A stretch of 64,000 bases of DNA, taken from positions 1,240,001 to 1,304,000 of the forward strand of contig NZ_OY781873.1 in NCBI RefSeq assembly GCF_963677075.1, in the 5' to 3' direction. A program made the position numbers and the translations under genes. Within the stretch, counting starts at the first letter, position 1. Each line of letters begins with the position of its first letter. A model generated the notes under the pieces. That model saw only the letters and a program-made list of their open reading frames with translations. It had not been told where the DNA came from and did no database searches. Below are positions 16,790-25,629 of the stretch, in pieces. This stretch comes from an uncultured Sphaerochaeta sp. Its GTDB lineage: Bacteria > Spirochaetota > Spirochaetia > Sphaerochaetales > Sphaerochaetaceae.

Positions 16790-18274
16790 ATGAAGCGATA
16801 TGTCTTGGCACATGACTTGGGGACCTCGGGTAATAAAGCAACACTGTTTGATGAGCAAGGAACATTGGTGGAGAGTAGGGTTACACCCTACAATATGGAG
16901 GTGTTCAACTCCAATTGGGCTGAGCAAGACCCTTCCATCTGGTGGAATGCTGTATGCTCTTCTTCCAGGGAAGTGCTCTCAACCATCAACCCCAAGGATG
17001 TTGTAGCCGTTTCCTTCAGCGGGCAGATGATGGGTTGTCTGCCTGTGGATAGAGAAGGAAAACCGCTGCACAATGCCTTGTTGTATTGCGACCAGAGGAG
17101 TACGGAAGAGGAGCAGGAGTTTATCCAGGCTCTTGGGTTCGACAAGATTTATCAGATAACCGGGCATCGGCCCAGTGCATCCTACTCCCTCACCAAGCTC
17201 CTATGGATCAAGAAACATCGTCCTGCAGTATATGAGAAAACCTACAAGGTACTCCAAGCAAAGGATTATATGAATTTTTTGCTCACCGGAGAGTATGCGA
17301 CCGACTACAACGATGCCTCGGGAACCAATGCATTTGATCTTGCTTCCCTGGATTGGTCACAGGTAATCCTAGATGCAATGGGAGTTCCTGCTTCCTTGTT
17401 TCCAAAAGCCTATCCCTCCTCGACAAAGATAGGGGAGGTTCATCAAAGGGCAAGCGAGGAGACAGGAATTCCAGAGGGAACAGCAGTCATAGTTGGGGCT
17501 GGAGATGGAGGTTGCGCAAGCCTTGGTGCTGGATCTGTATCGTTTGGAAAACCTTATATGTATATGGGGTCTTCCTCATGGGTATCAATTGCCAGCAAAC
17601 ATCCTCTCTCCGATCCAGAAAAGATTGGTTTTACCTGGGCTCATCCAGTAGCTGGATTGTACCAACCGTGTGCAACGATGCAGACCGCAGGTGGATCACT
17701 CTCCTGGTTTGCAAAGACCTACCTTGGCAATGACAAGGGAAAGACACTGGATAGCATCAATGACCTTGCTCAGGAATCTGTTCCAGGGGCAAATGGACTT
17801 ACCTTCTTGCCCTACCTCCTCGGGGAACGGTCCCCTTGGTGGAATACCAAGGCAAAAGGTGCATTTGTGGGTATGGATATCTCCACAACATTCCCTGATC
17901 ACTGTCGAGCACTACTTGAAGGTGTGGCAATGAACCAGAAACTCAACTTTGCAGGTATGCTCTCCGAGATTCCTGACCGTAGGGTGATGTTCATAGGCGG
18001 AGGTGCCTTGAATACCTTCCTTAGACAGGTCCTCTCAGATGTCTTTGGTTGTGAGATTGTTGTACCTCAGTTCCTTACTGAGGCAACAAGCATGGGAGCG
18101 GCCTTGCTGGGCGGAGTGGGGTGTGGCCTTTATGAAGACTTTTCCATGATTGAGGTTATGAACCCAATCAAGGAAGTTGTGCAGCCAAATAAGGAAAACA
18201 CAGCATTCTATGAAGAGTTGACAGGGCAATTCGCTGACCTGTATCGCAGTCTTGAGCCTTGGTTCAATCGGTAA
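16790..18274 (+). CDS. FGGY-family carbohydrate kinase A (xylulokinase-like)
   Basis: This is a 494-residue FGGY kinase that phosphorylates a ketose or polyol with ATP. The phosphate loop is AHDLGTSGNKAT, with the conserved Mg-binding Asp at residue 9. SFSGQMMGCLPVD lies near 76 and a substrate-side DYNDASGTNAFDL near 180. The catalytic-base motif is GAGDGGCASLGAG near 237, with FLPYLLGERSPWWN near 342. It shares many identical blocks with the next gene, indicating a tandem duplication. The exact sugar is unknown; xylulokinase-type enzymes are the nearest class. Confidence 0.92.
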   Translation: MKRYVLAHDLGTSGNKATLFDEQGTLVESRVTPYNMEVFNSNWAEQDPSIWWNAVCSSSREVLSTINPKDVVAVSFSGQMMGCLPVDREGKPLHNALLYCDQRSTEEEQEFIQALGFDKIYQITGHRPSASYSLTKLLWIKKHRPAVYEKTYKVLQAKDYMNFLLTGEYATDYNDASGTNAFDLASLDWSQVILDAMGVPASLFPKAYPSSTKIGEVHQRASEETGIPEGTAVIVGAGDGGCASLGAGSVSFGKPYMYMGSSSWVSIASKHPLSDPEKIGFTWAHPVAGLYQPCATMQTAGGSLSWFAKTYLGNDKGKTLDSINDLAQESVPGANGLTFLPYLLGERSPWWNTKAKGAFVGMDISTTFPDHCRALLEGVAMNQKLNFAGMLSEIPDRRVMFIGGGALNTFLRQVLSDVFGCEIVVPQFLTEATSMGAALLGGVGCGLYEDFSMIEVMNPIKEVVQPNKENTAFYEELTGQFADLYRSLEPWFNR

Positions 18275-18297
18275 TGGAAGGGAGAAAGGGGCAAACG

Positions 18298-19836
18298 ATG
18301 TATGACAGACTCATCCTATCGCATAATCTGGGAACAACCGGAGATAAAGCGGTAGTGTATGATGAAAAAGGAAATATCATAAGCTCCTGGCTCTCCCTCT
18401 ATCGGGTGATCTATCGAGAGGGTAACAAAGTTGAACAGGACCCTGGCGATTGGTGGCGTGCTGTTTGTGAGTCCACAAAGAAGGTAATGCGGGGTATCAA
18501 CGAGAAGTCAATCGCCGTTGTTACCTTCAGTGGCCAGATGATGGGTTGTCTCTGCCTCGACAAGGCCGGGGATCCCATTGGCAATGCAATCATCTGGGCG
18601 GATATGCGCTCCGATAAAGAGTCAAAACAACTGCTCAGTCAGATTGATGAAAAACTCTTCTTCCATATAACTGGGCATAAGATCAGTGCATCATATACGC
18701 TCAGTAAACTGCTTTGGATCATGCATAACCGTCCAGAAGCCTTTGCAAAGACTTCCAAGGTTGTCCAGGCGAAGGACTACATTGTTTTCAAGCTCACCGG
18801 AGAGATTGTAACAGACTACTCCGATGCATCAGGAACAAACCTCTTCAATCTTACCAAGCGGCAGTGGTCTCGTACCCTGACAAGCATAATTGGTCTCAAT
18901 CCAAAGATACTCCCAGAGGCAATCCCTTCTACCCAGATTGCCGGCTACGTAACGATGGATGCATCCGTTGCTACAGGGTTGCTTCCAGGAACCCCTGTGG
19001 TCATTGGAGCAGGGGATGGCATTTGTGCCTCCTTGGGAGGTGGCTGCACCACGGAGGATGATGCATATCTCTATTTTGGATCATCAGCATGGATTGGAAT
19101 GGTCAAGCCAACCCCATATTGGGAGCCAACGATGAGGACCTTCAACTGGTCATTTATCCAACCTGACCAGATTGCCCCTTGTGGTACCATGCAGGCTGCT
19201 GGTGCTTCCCTGGATTGGTTGAAAGATGAGTTGGCAAGGGAAGAGGTTACCCAATCGGAGCTTCAACGCAGTTATCCACAGCATCTGATCGAAATGCTGG
19301 TCACCCAATCGCCTCCTGGCGCCAATGGATTGCTCTTCCTTCCCTATCTTATGGGTGAGCGGAGTCCCTACTGGAATCCCCAGGCTCGAGGAGCCTTCAT
19401 TGGACTGAAACGAAATACCCGTCGCTCGGATATGTTCCGCGCATGTTACGAAGGTGTAGCAATGAATTTGAAGATAATCTGGGAAGCGCTCAAACCGATC
19501 AATAAAGCCACGGAACTGGTGGTGATCGGGGGCCAGGCGAATAGTGATATCAACAAGCATATTATTGCCGATGCTTTCAATATTCCTGTTGTTTCCCATA
19601 ACCATCTCAAGGACAGCAAGAATTTTGGCGCCGCAGTTATTGGGGGCTTGGGTATCGGGATGTATGAGAGTGCTGATGTGGTAAAGGACCTGCTTCATTA
19701 TGAAAGACGTATTCTTCCCAACGAAGCAAATGTGGAGTTTTATGATCGCTATCTTCCCCTCTATGAACAAGCATATACAAGCTTGGTCGATTTCTACCAG
19801 AACCTCGACCAGTTTGCCAATACAAAGGAGAGTTGA
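18298..19836 (+). CDS. FGGY-family carbohydrate kinase B, tandem paralogue with D-to-N change
   Basis: This is a 512-residue paralogue of the preceding kinase. Shared blocks include FSGQMMGCL, QAKDY, DASGTN, VIGAGDG, FLPYLMGERSPYWNP and EGVAMN. The first phosphate loop reads SHNLGTTGDKA, so the normally invariant Mg-binding Asp is Asn10. The catalytic-base Asp in GAGDGICASLGGG (about 240) is kept. It may have reduced activity, use a different metal geometry, or work with kinase A. I start at 18298 because it gives the normal FGGY N-terminus and has GGAGAAAGGGG upstream. Confidence 0.9.
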   Translation: MYDRLILSHNLGTTGDKAVVYDEKGNIISSWLSLYRVIYREGNKVEQDPGDWWRAVCESTKKVMRGINEKSIAVVTFSGQMMGCLCLDKAGDPIGNAIIWADMRSDKESKQLLSQIDEKLFFHITGHKISASYTLSKLLWIMHNRPEAFAKTSKVVQAKDYIVFKLTGEIVTDYSDASGTNLFNLTKRQWSRTLTSIIGLNPKILPEAIPSTQIAGYVTMDASVATGLLPGTPVVIGAGDGICASLGGGCTTEDDAYLYFGSSAWIGMVKPTPYWEPTMRTFNWSFIQPDQIAPCGTMQAAGASLDWLKDELAREEVTQSELQRSYPQHLIEMLVTQSPPGANGLLFLPYLMGERSPYWNPQARGAFIGLKRNTRRSDMFRACYEGVAMNLKIIWEALKPINKATELVVIGGQANSDINKHIIADAFNIPVVSHNHLKDSKNFGAAVIGGLGIGMYESADVVKDLLHYERRILPNEANVEFYDRYLPLYEQAYTSLVDFYQNLDQFANTKES

Positions 19837-19838
19837 GT

Positions 19839-20228
19839 ATGAGTGGGCTATTGTCACAATTACAACATGCTGAGGTTGCTGAGACCATGAAGCGTTTTGG
19901 CTTCAAAATGGAAGATATTTTCCCTGGTATCGATGAACTGAAGGATAATCCGTACCGAAAACATACATGGATAGTGAAAGAGAACCATGGATATCTGGTA
20001 GTGAATGCAATTCCTGAGAAGGAGGACCAAGATCATCTCTTCTGGGAAGAGTGGTACGCTCATGCAGGAGAAGTCCACCACCATATCCTCTCGCTCTGGA
20101 AGCCTCATATGTATCATGAGATCTTTTCAGCTCCAGATTCTGATGACATCCATCCTCCCCAATGCTTCTCACGGAATTGGTACGTAGTAGAGGATGAGGA
20201 TATGCGCTCCTTGTTGTTGCGGAGGTAG
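19839..20228 (+). CDS. Unrecognised 129-residue protein in the sugar kinase operon
   Basis: This small soluble protein has no family I recognise. It is rich in acidic residues and has a histidine cluster, AHAGEVHHHILSLWKPHMYHE near residues 68-88 with further Cys and His (HPPQCFSRNWY) near 107. That could bind a metal, but this is inference. There is no signal peptide or membrane segment. AAAGGAG precedes the ATG, its start is 2 bp after the kinase stop, and the aldo/keto reductase starts 2 bp after its own stop. It is therefore a real operon member, probably in the same sugar pathway (isomerase, mutarotase or accessory role). Confidence 0.75.
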   Translation: MSGLLSQLQHAEVAETMKRFGFKMEDIFPGIDELKDNPYRKHTWIVKENHGYLVVNAIPEKEDQDHLFWEEWYAHAGEVHHHILSLWKPHMYHEIFSAPDSDDIHPPQCFSRNWYVVEDEDMRSLLLRR

Positions 20229-20230
20229 GA

Positions 20231-21232
20231 ATGGAGTATCACTATTTTGGAAATACAGGGTTGCGTATGAGTGCCATTGCTTTCGGTACGCAGACCTTTG
20301 GTTGGAATATTGATGAGAAGGAGTCAAAGGGCCTGCTCGAGGAGTACACTCAGGCAGGGGGGAATTACCTTGATACTGCTGACTCCTACAACAATGGAGA
20401 TTCGGAGAGGATTCTGGGTTCCTGGATCAAGGATATTGGTTCCCGAAGGGATGATTTGATTTTGGGCACCAAGGTGTTCTTCCCAACGGGTGAGGATGTC
20501 AATAATACCGGGGCAAGCCGAAAGCACATCCTGCACAGTGTGGAGTCCAGCCTTAGACGCCTCAATACCGAATACATTGATTTGCTGCAGATCCATTGTT
20601 TTGATAAAAGGACCCCCTTCGAGGAGACCTTAAGAACGCTGGATGATCTCATATCAGCAGGCAAGGTACGGTATCTTGGCGCCTCCAACTACACACCATC
20701 CGATCTGATGAAAAACCTTATGATCGCCCGATATACCCACAAGGAAGCTTTTGTCAGCCTTCAGTTGGAGTACAGCCTCCTTGTGCGAAGTCCTGAGTGG
20801 GAACTCATTCCGCTGTGCAAGAGAGAAGGGGTGGGTATGCTTGCCTGGTCTCCCTTGGCAGGAGGTTGGCTCAGTGGAAAATACCGAAGAGGAAAGGACA
20901 TCCCCAAAAATAGTCGTGCAGGCAGGAAGGACCGGTGGGATGACCAAGCTGAACAACGAGGAAGTGACCAAGCCTATGACATTATAGATGTCTTGCATGA
21001 GATTGCTGAGGAGGTAGGGCACAGTGTTTCACAGGTAAGTATCAACTGGGTGAGACAGAATCCAGCAGGTATCATTCCTCTCATAGGAGCTAGGACTGTC
21101 AGCCAGCTCAAGGAGAATCTTGACTCACTGTCCTGGTCATTGAGTGATGATCAGATGAAACGGCTGAACGAAGTCAGTTCCATTGGAAAACCATCGCCTT
21201 ACAGCTTTATTGAGCGATATACAAGGGAGTAG
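20231..21232 (+). CDS. Aldo/keto reductase
   Basis: This is a 333-residue AKR TIM barrel of the YajO/Tas-like class. The catalytic tetrad is visible: Asp and Tyr in NYLDTADSYNNGDSE near 49-60, Lys in LILGTKVFFPTG near 81, and His in IDLLQIHCFD near 122. The C-terminal NADPH-binding part carries PLIGARTVSQLKENLDSL near 285. It would reduce or oxidise a sugar carbonyl. It is packed between the unknown 129-residue gene and the PfkB kinase with gaps of 2-3 bp. Confidence 0.92.
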   Translation: MEYHYFGNTGLRMSAIAFGTQTFGWNIDEKESKGLLEEYTQAGGNYLDTADSYNNGDSERILGSWIKDIGSRRDDLILGTKVFFPTGEDVNNTGASRKHILHSVESSLRRLNTEYIDLLQIHCFDKRTPFEETLRTLDDLISAGKVRYLGASNYTPSDLMKNLMIARYTHKEAFVSLQLEYSLLVRSPEWELIPLCKREGVGMLAWSPLAGGWLSGKYRRGKDIPKNSRAGRKDRWDDQAEQRGSDQAYDIIDVLHEIAEEVGHSVSQVSINWVRQNPAGIIPLIGARTVSQLKENLDSLSWSLSDDQMKRLNEVSSIGKPSPYSFIERYTRE

Positions 21233-21235
21233 CAC

Positions 21236-22198
21236 ATGGCAGAACGTGTGACGGTAATTGGTAGTTTTGTAGTTGATCTTATGGCACGGTCCCCTCATAT
21301 CCCGGTACAGGGAGAGACCGTAAAGGGAAGCATTTTCAAGATGGGGCCTGGGGGAAAAGGGTCAAACCAGGCAGTAGCTGCCCACCGCTCGGGTGGGGAT
21401 GTGGTGCTGGTGACAAAAGTGGGAAACGATGTCTTTGGCATGGTTGCCAAGGATTTTTATGCTGGTGAGCAGATGGATAGCCGATATGTATTTGAGGACC
21501 CTGAGCTGGCAACAGGCATTGCCTTGATCATGGTTGATGAACATACCTCCCAGAACAGCATCACGGTTGTTCCTGGAGCTTGTGGTGCCATTAGCCAGGA
21601 GGAGATTCGGTCCATCGATTCAATCTTGGATGATACCAATGTCCTGGTGGCACAGCTTGAGACTAACCTTGATATTCTTCCCCCCGCAGTAGAGCGTGTG
21701 CATGCATCTGGTGGGATTGCTTTACTGAACCCTGCTCCAGCACCAGTAGAACCTCTGGATGATGAGTTTATCGGCATGTTTGACTTGGTAACTCCCAATG
21801 AGACTGAGGCATCCTGCCTGACGGGCATTGATGTTGTAGACCGTGAGAGTGCACATAAGGCGGCCTTGGCCCTGCAAGCAAAAGGAGTCAAGGATGTCAT
21901 CATCACCATGGGCAAGATGGGGTGTTTCCTGCTCACTGCTGAACAGGAAGCTCTGATGTTTCCCACCATGGAAGTGAAGGTGGTTGATACCACCGGTGCA
22001 GGGGATGCGTTCAACGGAGGATTGGCTACAGCTCTCAGTAAGGGGAAGGATCTACGTCAGGCAATCTATTTTGCCACTGCCGTAGCATCTCTCTCCGTTA
22101 CCAAGGTAGGTACTGCCCCTGCAATGCCCACCAATGATGAAGTGCAGCAGTTTCTTTCTACATTGGATCAAAAAGCATATTGGGAGCAAGTGAAATGA
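21236..22198 (+). CDS. rbsK: Ribokinase-like PfkB sugar kinase
   Basis: This is a 320-residue PfkB-family kinase with ribokinase-like features. The N-terminal strand is VTVIGSFVVDLMARSPHIPVQGETVKG, followed by GPGGKGSNQAVAAHRSGG near residues 38-55. The catalytic signature is VDTTGAGDAFNGGLATAL near 245-262, with the base Asp in GAGD. It likely phosphorylates D-ribose or a related sugar delivered by the operon's ribose-type importer. The next gene overlaps its stop by an ATGA. Confidence 0.88.
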   Translation: MAERVTVIGSFVVDLMARSPHIPVQGETVKGSIFKMGPGGKGSNQAVAAHRSGGDVVLVTKVGNDVFGMVAKDFYAGEQMDSRYVFEDPELATGIALIMVDEHTSQNSITVVPGACGAISQEEIRSIDSILDDTNVLVAQLETNLDILPPAVERVHASGGIALLNPAPAPVEPLDDEFIGMFDLVTPNETEASCLTGIDVVDRESAHKAALALQAKGVKDVIITMGKMGCFLLTAEQEALMFPTMEVKVVDTTGAGDAFNGGLATALSKGKDLRQAIYFATAVASLSVTKVGTAPAMPTNDEVQQFLSTLDQKAYWEQVK

Positions 22199-22545
22199 TT
22201 TTGAGTAGAACTGCAGCAGAGGCTGTGCTCAGTACCACTGGGTCAGGAAACAAGGTTCGTTGGCTGGTGAGCAAGGAAGATGGCTCAACCAATTACGAGA
22301 TGCGAGAGATCAGGATCCCTCCTGGTGGAAAGAGCAGTAACGGAAGTCATGAACACGAGCATGTGGTGTATGTGCTGCAAGGAAAAGGCAGAGTTGTTGG
22401 TCCGAAGGAAGAAAAGATCCTGCTTTCGGGTACTTCGGTATTCATTCCTGGAGGGGATGAGCATCAGTGGGTGAATGACTCAAAGGAAGAGGATTTGGTC
22501 TTTCTCTGTGTCATTCCATCGGGAAGTGAAGATTTTTTGAAGTGA
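22195..22545 (+). CDS. Cupin-domain protein
   Basis: This is a 116-residue single-domain cupin. Motif 1 is G-x5-H-x-H-x3-Y-x4-G (SHEHEHVVYVLQGKG, about 51-65). Motif 2 is the segment FIPGGDEHQWVN near 84-95, giving a three-His metal site. Small cupins in sugar operons often act as isomerases, epimerases or stabilising accessory proteins; no substrate is assignable. It overlaps the kinase upstream (ATGA) and lies 8 bp before the dehydrogenase, indicating tight co-expression. Confidence 0.85.
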   Translation: MILSRTAAEAVLSTTGSGNKVRWLVSKEDGSTNYEMREIRIPPGGKSSNGSHEHEHVVYVLQGKGRVVGPKEEKILLSGTSVFIPGGDEHQWVNDSKEEDLVFLCVIPSGSEDFLK

Positions 22546-22553
22546 GGAGCAAA

Positions 22554-23588
22554 ATGGAATTTACAAGCGCCTGGGTCGATAGCAATGAACAAATTAGAAT
22601 TGTGAGGAAAACACTGCCCAAACCGAAAGCGAATGAGGTGGTGGTCCGTATCAAGGCGTGTGGGATATGTGGGACTGATATCCACTTTGTAAAAGACCTT
22701 CCTGCAGGAACATTGACCCCACTTGGGCATGAGGTTGCTGGGTATATCCACGAAGTAGGATCACCCTTTCCCGGCTTGAACGTTGGGGATTCAGTGGTGG
22801 TTGAAAACAATATTGCCTGTGGAAGATGTGAACAGTGTCTGAACCAGAAGCCGCAAGCCTGTGAGAATATTTACAGTTACATGGATGACCAGGCAGGAAT
22901 GGGACAATTCCTGGTAGTCCCCCGGGAGATGGTGATTCCCTATGAAGGACTCGATTATCCTGAAGCTACCCTTGCTGAGCCCATTACCGTTGCCCTCGAT
23001 CTGAGTAGGGAGGCAGCTATAGAGCTCTTTGACGATGTCCTGATCATGGGACCTGGAATCATTGGCTTAAGCTGTATTAAGTTAGCTAAATTGCGTGGTG
23101 CTCGGAATGTGGTCATGGTAGGCCATCATCTTAATACTCCTCGTGGAGCCTATCGAGGGGAGGTTGCCAGACAACTCGGTGCCTCCCTGGTCATTGATAG
23201 CGCTAAAGCGGGGTGGAAGGACGAGCTCAAGCAACAGTTCCCCAAGCTGTTCAAACGTGTGATTGTCACCTCTCCTCCTGCAACGCTTGCCGATGGTATT
23301 GAGCTTGCCGGTTTCTGTAGCTCCATTGTCTATGACGGCATCGATTTCAAGCATGATCAGGTAACGTTCTCTGCAAATGATTTCCACTTCGCCAAGAAGC
23401 GTCTTATCGCCTCTCATGCCATTCCCAACTGGGGATTTCCCCAAGCATTTGAGCTGTTAAAGCAGGGCCATATTCCTAGTTCTCTCTTGCTGACCCATCG
23501 ATTCACCATGGATGAGGTAGATGAGGCCTTTGCTGTATTTGGTAACAAGGAGGAGCAGGTTATCAAGCCAGTGATACTTATTGATTAG
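22554..23588 (+). CDS. Zinc-dependent medium-chain alcohol/polyol dehydrogenase
   Basis: This is a 344-residue MDR dehydrogenase. The catalytic zinc ligands are Cys in ACGICGTDIH near 38 and the GHE pair near 61. The structural zinc cluster is C-x2-C-x2-C-x7-C (CGRCEQCLNQKPQAC, about 92-106). The Rossmann turn is IMGPGIIGLSCIKLAKLRG near 165. It resembles sorbitol or threonine dehydrogenases and would oxidise a polyol or sugar. It is the last gene of the ten-gene operon and is followed by a hairpin shared with the convergent fucU-like gene. Confidence 0.9.
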   Translation: MEFTSAWVDSNEQIRIVRKTLPKPKANEVVVRIKACGICGTDIHFVKDLPAGTLTPLGHEVAGYIHEVGSPFPGLNVGDSVVVENNIACGRCEQCLNQKPQACENIYSYMDDQAGMGQFLVVPREMVIPYEGLDYPEATLAEPITVALDLSREAAIELFDDVLIMGPGIIGLSCIKLAKLRGARNVVMVGHHLNTPRGAYRGEVARQLGASLVIDSAKAGWKDELKQQFPKLFKRVIVTSPPATLADGIELAGFCSSIVYDGIDFKHDQVTFSANDFHFAKKRLIASHAIPNWGFPQAFELLKQGHIPSSLLLTHRFTMDEVDEAFAVFGNKEEQVIKPVILID

Positions 23589-23597
23589 AGAAGGATA

Positions 23598-23625
23598 GCA
23601 GACCACCTCTTCAGGGGTGGCCTGC
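23598..23625. terminator. Hairpin between convergent genes, likely bidirectional terminator
   Basis: GCAGACCACC pairs with GGTGGCCTGC over 10 bp with one A-C mismatch and an 8-nt loop. It lies 9 bp after the dehydrogenase stop and 7 bp from the end of the convergent fucU-like gene. U-tracts on both sides are poor. Confidence 0.5.
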
Positions 23626-23632
23626 ATACAGG

Positions 23633-24064
23633 TTAGTGGGGCAGTACACCCTTACGGATGATGATACATCCATATTTTACGATGGAGCCAGAGACCACTA
23701 CTGCATATGCTCGTTTTGCTCTGTCATAGAACTCCTGGCGTTCGATTTTTTGGATTTTTGGTGTATCGGGCCAGTATTTGTCCAAGACTGCCTGGAACGA
23801 TTTTTCCACTGCAGGGTCTGCGCTATCGCCTTCTGAGGGCTGCATCATCACAACCGGATCTTTGACATAATCATCAGGATTCATCAGTCGGAAGATACCA
23901 TCAAGCAGGTCTTCTGCCTTGATTCCGTCAGCTCTGATACAACGGGAGGATCGAGTGTCTCCAGGATAGAACGCATCGACGATGACTATCTCATCACCAT
24001 GACCCATTCTATCGAGTGCTTCCAGTAATTCTGGACCGATGTAAGGGGAAATACCAATCAACAT
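23633..24064 (-). CDS. fucU: L-fucose mutarotase family protein (FucU/RbsD)
   Basis: This is a 143-residue FucU-family protein, close to the usual 140. It has the diagnostic start MLIGISPYIGPELLEALDRMGHGDEI with catalytic His in MGHGD near residue 22. VMMQPSEGD lies near 92 and a C-terminal FYDRAKRAYAVVVSGS leads into KYGCIIIRKGV. FucU interconverts sugar anomers so that the kinase or isomerase gets the right form. It converges on the sugar operon and diverges from the next FGGY kinase. AAAGGAG lies before the ATG. Confidence 0.9.
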   Translation of the reverse strand: MLIGISPYIGPELLEALDRMGHGDEIVIVDAFYPGDTRSSRCIRADGIKAEDLLDGIFRLMNPDDYVKDPVVMMQPSEGDSADPAVEKSFQAVLDKYWPDTPKIQKIERQEFYDRAKRAYAVVVSGSIVKYGCIIIRKGVLPH

Positions 24065-24219
24065 GAGGCTGCTCCTTTTTTCTTCTCGCCTGGATAAAGA
24101 CCAGACAAGATAGGTTTATGTCTCTAGTGTAAAACTGATTTAGCAGGATGTCAAATCATTATTATATAAAAAGTTAGCTGTCTTTCTACAGCCGATTGAT
24201 TATGTCTTGGAGAATGCCA

Positions 24220-25629
24220 ATGAAGCTTCTGGCCCTTGAAATAAGCACCACTTCCTCGAAAGCCCAATACCTCGATACCTGTTTGGGTGAATCGACATTG
24301 CTTGTTGAGCGAAATCCTTCCTCAAGTGATGTAGTGGTTGTGTGTATGCATGCCATACAACTAGGAAGAAGAGCTGCACAAGGGAGAGAGGTAGACCGAA
24401 TTACCACCGCGGGAACGTGGCACAGTCTGGTGGTATGCGATTCGTCAAATGTACCCTCTCAACCACTCTCAGATTGGACGGATGTCTCGAATCGAGCATT
24501 CTGTTGGGAGCTTAGGAAGCATGCTTCCTTTGTAGAGGAATACTACCAGGATAGTGGCGCAATGGTGCATGCGATGTACCCGTTCTTCAAACTCCTGAAA
24601 CAGAGAACAGATGGAATTGTCCTAACTGATCGACACGTAGGTTCTCTCGCAGGATACCTCCACTATCTCCTCACTGGTACGGTCAAGGAGACTGCTTCAA
24701 TGCTCAGTGGGATGGGATTACTCTCGACCTCAGCAGTTGATCTTCATCCAATGGCGAAAGCCCTGGGTTGTACCATATCCCCTATTTGCGATTGGAGAGA
24801 CAGCAGTACGCTCAGCAATCAAGGTTCAAGATTGCTGGGATTGACCGAAGGTATTCCGGTGCTTCCTCCTCTCCCTGATGGAGCGTTGAACCAAGTAGGG
24901 TCAAGAGCAGAAGAGCCAGGTATCATGACCCTTTCCATGGGTACCAGTGGGGCGATGAGAATGGTAATCCCACAACCTTGGTTCTCTCCTAATCACTCCA
25001 CTTGGTTGTACCGTAGTGTGGATGATGAGTTCCTGCTTGGAGCTGCAACAAGCGGCTGTTCCAACTGTGTGGACTGGTACAAGGAGCAATCCTTTCATCC
25101 AGATATCTCATACGCTCAGATTGAAAGTTCACTAAGGGAAAATGAGAATACCCCAATATTCCTTCCATTCCTGGTGGGAGAGCGCTGTCCTGGGTGGGAT
25201 GACACCCGTATTGCAAGTTTCCATGATGTACAAGAGTCCATGACAACAAGTGCCTTCTACCAAGGTGTCTTGCAGGGAGTTGTTGCCAATCTCTATCAGT
25301 GTTATGAGGAACTTCTGAAGAGTGGGCATATCCCTGAAACTATTAAGCTCTCTGGTGGGGTGTTGCACTCCTCCTTCTGGAAGCAACTCTGTTGCAATTA
25401 TTTTGACACCCCGATGCAAGAGGATATTCAGGAGCAGGCATCACTGTACGGCGCACTAATTCTAGCTGCCCGTTCCTCTGGCGAAACGCTGAGAGAAGCT
25501 GATCAAGAGAAAGCCCGTATTTTGAATCCAGTACCAGAGACAAGAGCATACTATACAAGACACTTTGAACAATACCGATATTGGTATGAAAAGACAAAGA
25601 AATATATTACGAGAGAAAGGAGCATATGA
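24220..25629 (+). CDS. Divergent FGGY-family kinase C (gluconokinase-like)
   Basis: This is a 469-residue FGGY-fold kinase with an unusual phosphate loop. It reads LEISTTSSKAQ where the family has DIGTTSTKA, so the Mg-binding Asp is Glu and the Gly is Ser. Later motifs fit gluconokinases: AGTWHS near 68, LPDGALNQVGS near 222 with the base Asp, LSMGTSGAMRMV near 239, FLPFLVGERCPGWDD near 314, and a GGVLHSSFW helix near 386. It is shorter than kinases A and B and not a close paralogue. Its stop overlaps the next gene. I chose the ATG with GGAG seven bases upstream. Confidence 0.82.
   Translation: MKLLALEISTTSSKAQYLDTCLGESTLLVERNPSSSDVVVVCMHAIQLGRRAAQGREVDRITTAGTWHSLVVCDSSNVPSQPLSDWTDVSNRAFCWELRKHASFVEEYYQDSGAMVHAMYPFFKLLKQRTDGIVLTDRHVGSLAGYLHYLLTGTVKETASMLSGMGLLSTSAVDLHPMAKALGCTISPICDWRDSSTLSNQGSRLLGLTEGIPVLPPLPDGALNQVGSRAEEPGIMTLSMGTSGAMRMVIPQPWFSPNHSTWLYRSVDDEFLLGAATSGCSNCVDWYKEQSFHPDISYAQIESSLRENENTPIFLPFLVGERCPGWDDTRIASFHDVQESMTTSAFYQGVLQGVVANLYQCYEELLKSGHIPETIKLSGGVLHSSFWKQLCCNYFDTPMQEDIQEQASLYGALILAARSSGETLREADQEKARILNPVPETRAYYTRHFEQYRYWYEKTKKYITRERSI

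Noticed and set aside
23633..24064. fucU-like gene having lost an N-terminal catalytic His (GISP instead of GIHP)
   Set aside because: FucU proteins naturally have Ser here (TISP); the active His in MGHGD is present, so nothing is missing.
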